7,781 nt of DNA, from positions 1 to 7,781 of the forward strand of contig JAICXU010000123.1 of assembly GCA_025934595.1 (NCBI GenBank), in the 5' to 3' direction. Under the pieces are notes generated by a model, which ran no database searches, was not told where the DNA came from, and worked only from the letters and a program-made list of their open reading frames with translations. The first letter of the stretch is position 1. Each line of letters begins with the position of its first letter. Position numbers and translations under genes: made by a program. Source of the stretch: Polyangiaceae bacterium. Its GTDB lineage: Bacteria; Myxococcota_A; Polyangia; Polyangiales; Polyangiaceae. Of this stretch, positions 6,325-7,781 are shown piece after piece.

Positions 6325-7430
6325 GGCCCGATCAGCGACCGATGCGCAGGCTCCCGACGCTCGAAGCGCGTCGGGACGCATTCGAAAAATGCGTATTCTG
6401 TCCGAAGCTCTGTCGCACGACGTGCCCCGTGTCGAACGAGGAGCCGCGCGAGACGCTGACGCCTTGGGGAAAAATGTCGATGGCGTACTTCTCGGCGCAC
6501 GGCGACGTCGACGCGACGGAGAGCTTCGCGTCTCCCGCATGGGCGTGCACGGGATGTCGAGCGTGCACGAACGCGTGCGATCACAAAAACGACGTCGCGG
6601 GAACTTTGTTCGACGCGCGGTCGGCGCTCGTGGCGAGCGGCCTCGCTCCGAAAGGCGCGCGCGAAGTGCTCGATTCGTTCGACGCGCACGTCGCGAAGAC
6701 CGACGAAGCCACGAAGAAGCTCGCCCACGAAACCGACGCCCGTGCCGACGCGCGCACGCATGTCGTCGTCGGTTGCGAATACGTGCATCACGCGCCCGCA
6801 GCGGCGGCCGACGTCATGCGTGCGAGCGCTGCGCTTCTCGGCGCGCCCGTGGCGCTTTCGCGAGGATGCTGCGGGCTTCCTCTCTTGTATGCGGGAGATT
6901 TGGCTCGATTTGCACGCCACGCGGAAGCGTTTGCCTCGTCACTACGCGACGCCGATCACGTGCTCGTCGCGGATGCGGGCTGCGCGATGGCGCTGAAAAA
7001 GCACTATCCGGCGGCGGGCGTGACCGTGAACCCGAAGGTCGAGCTCCTCGTCGAAGCGGCCGCGCGATCACTCACGCGCCTCGCGATGCTTCGCACCGAC
7101 GTGCGCGTTCGCTATCACGATCCGTGTCAGCTCGGTCGCGGCCTCGGCATCTACGAAGCGCCGCGCGCCATTCTCACGCGAATCCTCGGCAAAGCGCCCG
7201 ACGAGTTCGACGAGCGACGTGAGCGCGCAACGTGCTCGGGCGCCGGCGGCCTATTGCCGCGCACGATGCCGGAGACGTCGAAGCGAATCGCGACGTCGCG
7301 CGCGGCCGAGCATCGAAAGCTCGGGGGTGGGCTCGTCATCACCGGGTGTGCTTCGAGCCTCCGTGCGTTCCGCAATGCGGGCGTCGACGCGGACGACATT
7401 TCGACGCTCCTTGCTCGCTCTCTCGCTTGA
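6321..7430 (+). CDS. (Fe-S)-binding oxidoreductase with two 4Fe-4S motifs and CCG-type halves
   Basis: This 369-aa protein has the layout of electron-transfer subunits such as GlcF, GlpC and LutA. Two N-terminal cluster motifs are seen: C24xxC27xxxC31xxxC35P, with one extra residue in the second gap compared with the classical spacing, and C76xxC79xxC82xxxC86. Two cysteine-rich halves follow. The first has C152, C183-C184-G185 and C221. The second has HDPC269, C305-S306-G307-A-G-G and C343, so its CCG doublet reads CSG. Single cysteines C221 and C343 stand where HdrB-like proteins have CxxC. Known relatives pass electrons from a flavoprotein dehydrogenase to quinone or a carrier, but no flavoprotein gene lies in this window. 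No membrane segment is seen, so it is cytoplasmic or peripheral. It is coupled to the PanE-like gene by an ATGA overlap. The family is firm; substrate and partner are unknown. Confidence 0.9.
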   Translation: MRPDQRPMRRLPTLEARRDAFEKCVFCPKLCRTTCPVSNEEPRETLTPWGKMSMAYFSAHGDVDATESFASPAWACTGCRACTNACDHKNDVAGTLFDARSALVASGLAPKGAREVLDSFDAHVAKTDEATKKLAHETDARADARTHVVVGCEYVHHAPAAAADVMRASAALLGAPVALSRGCCGLPLLYAGDLARFARHAEAFASSLRDADHVLVADAGCAMALKKHYPAAGVTVNPKVELLVEAAARSLTRLAMLRTDVRVRYHDPCQLGRGLGIYEAPRAILTRILGKAPDEFDERRERATCSGAGGLLPRTMPETSKRIATSRAAEHRKLGGGLVITGCASSLRAFRNAGVDADDISTLLARSLA

Positions 7431-7458
7431 GCGCGGTTCGCGTTACTCTCGTCGGAGC

Positions 7459-7781
7459 ATGAGCCGCATCCTCGTTCCTTTGCCGGATCACGACTTCGAC
7501 ACGACCGAGGTCTCGGTGCCGTGGAAGATCTTGGCGAGCGCGGGTCACGAGCTCGTGTTCGCGACCGAAAAAAGCGAAAAGGCGGCGTGCGATCCGCTCC
7601 TCTTGAAGGGCGTGCTCTTCGGACAGCTCGGCGCCGATCGGGAGCCGAAAAAATTCTACGGCGAGCTCGAGCGCGATCCGAAATTCGAAAAACCCATCGC
7701 GTGGGCGAGCATCGATCCGAAAGAGTTCGACGCGCTGATCCTTCCCGGCGGTCACGCACCCGGCATGCGACAATATTTGGG
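7459..7781 (+). CDS. DJ-1/PfpI-superfamily protein, 5' part only
   Basis: Only the first 107 codons are present; the gene continues past the window end. The start MSRILVPLPDHDFDTTEVSV and the segment FDALILPGGHAPGMRQYLG match the DJ-1/PfpI (class I glutamine amidotransferase-like) superfamily, in which a beta strand leads into the GGH/GG turn. Members include proteases, chaperones, glyoxalases and deglycases. The nucleophilic cysteine normally lies further downstream, so catalysis cannot be judged. ATG 7459 begins 28 bases after the Fe-S gene stop. GGAG (7454-7457) is only one base from the start codon, closer than usual, and there is no better in-frame start, so initiation may be weak or use another signal. 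The short gap and shared direction suggest cotranscription with the two redox genes. Confidence 0.85.
   Translation, partial: MSRILVPLPDHDFDTTEVSVPWKILASAGHELVFATEKSEKAACDPLLLKGVLFGQLGADREPKKFYGELERDPKFEKPIAWASIDPKEFDALILPGGHAPGMRQYL

Noticed and set aside
7432..7442. Small CGCG-GTT-CGCG hairpin between the Fe-S and DJ-1/PfpI genes.
   Set aside because: The stem is only four base pairs with a three-base loop and no T-run, easily produced by chance in this base composition.

Overview
The window is GC-rich throughout. Its third codon positions are dominated by G and C (TCG, GCG, GAC and CTC are very common), and every gene shows the same bias, so no segment looks recently acquired. The GC-rich chromosome, an FHA-domain protein with a long Pro/Gly linker, a HEAT-like lipoprotein and simple head-to-tail gene pairs together suggest a Myxococcota chromosome, perhaps Polyangia. 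That assignment is an inference from style, not a database match.

Layout. Positions 42-2630 (minus strand) encode a complete FtsK/SpoIIIE-type septal DNA translocase. A 159-bp divergent spacer (2631-2789) follows. It holds a ladder of A-tracts and a small GC hairpin that resembles a terminator when read towards ftsK. Positions 2790-4424 (plus) encode a predicted lipoprotein of HEAT-like helical repeats. A 120-bp spacer (4425-4544) contains an 8-T run and is the probable promoter region of the next gene. Positions 4545-5363 (plus) encode a three-part protein: a ribbon-helix-helix-like N-terminus, a Pro/Gly linker and a C-terminal FHA domain. A 37-nt spacer follows with a perfect 7-bp, all-GC stem-loop directly before a GGAG ribosome binding site. 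Positions 5401-6324 encode a NAD(P)-binding protein of the ketopantoate reductase (PanE/ApbA) fold that appears to have lost the PanE catalytic residues. Its stop overlaps the start of the next gene as ATGA. Positions 6321-7430 encode a protein with two [4Fe-4S] motifs and two CCG-type cysteine-rich halves, as in GlpC, GlcF and LutA. After 28 nt, a DJ-1/PfpI-superfamily gene starts at 7459 and runs off the window end.

How the genes relate. The PanE-like and Fe-S genes are almost certainly cotranscribed and translationally coupled, so a shared redox job is likely, but the substrate cannot be read from the sequence. The DJ-1/PfpI gene may belong to the same transcript. The FHA gene may head this plus-strand run or be separated from it by the hairpin. 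FtsK and the lipoprotein share only a control region. The first 41 bases, downstream of ftsK, contain no gene I can support. I saw no tRNA, rRNA, CRISPR array, insertion sequence or attachment site.

I did not find a clear new defence or mobile system. The most unusual items are the PanE-like/CCG pair without PanE catalytic residues, the RHH-linker-FHA fusion, and the two GC hairpins in the spacers.
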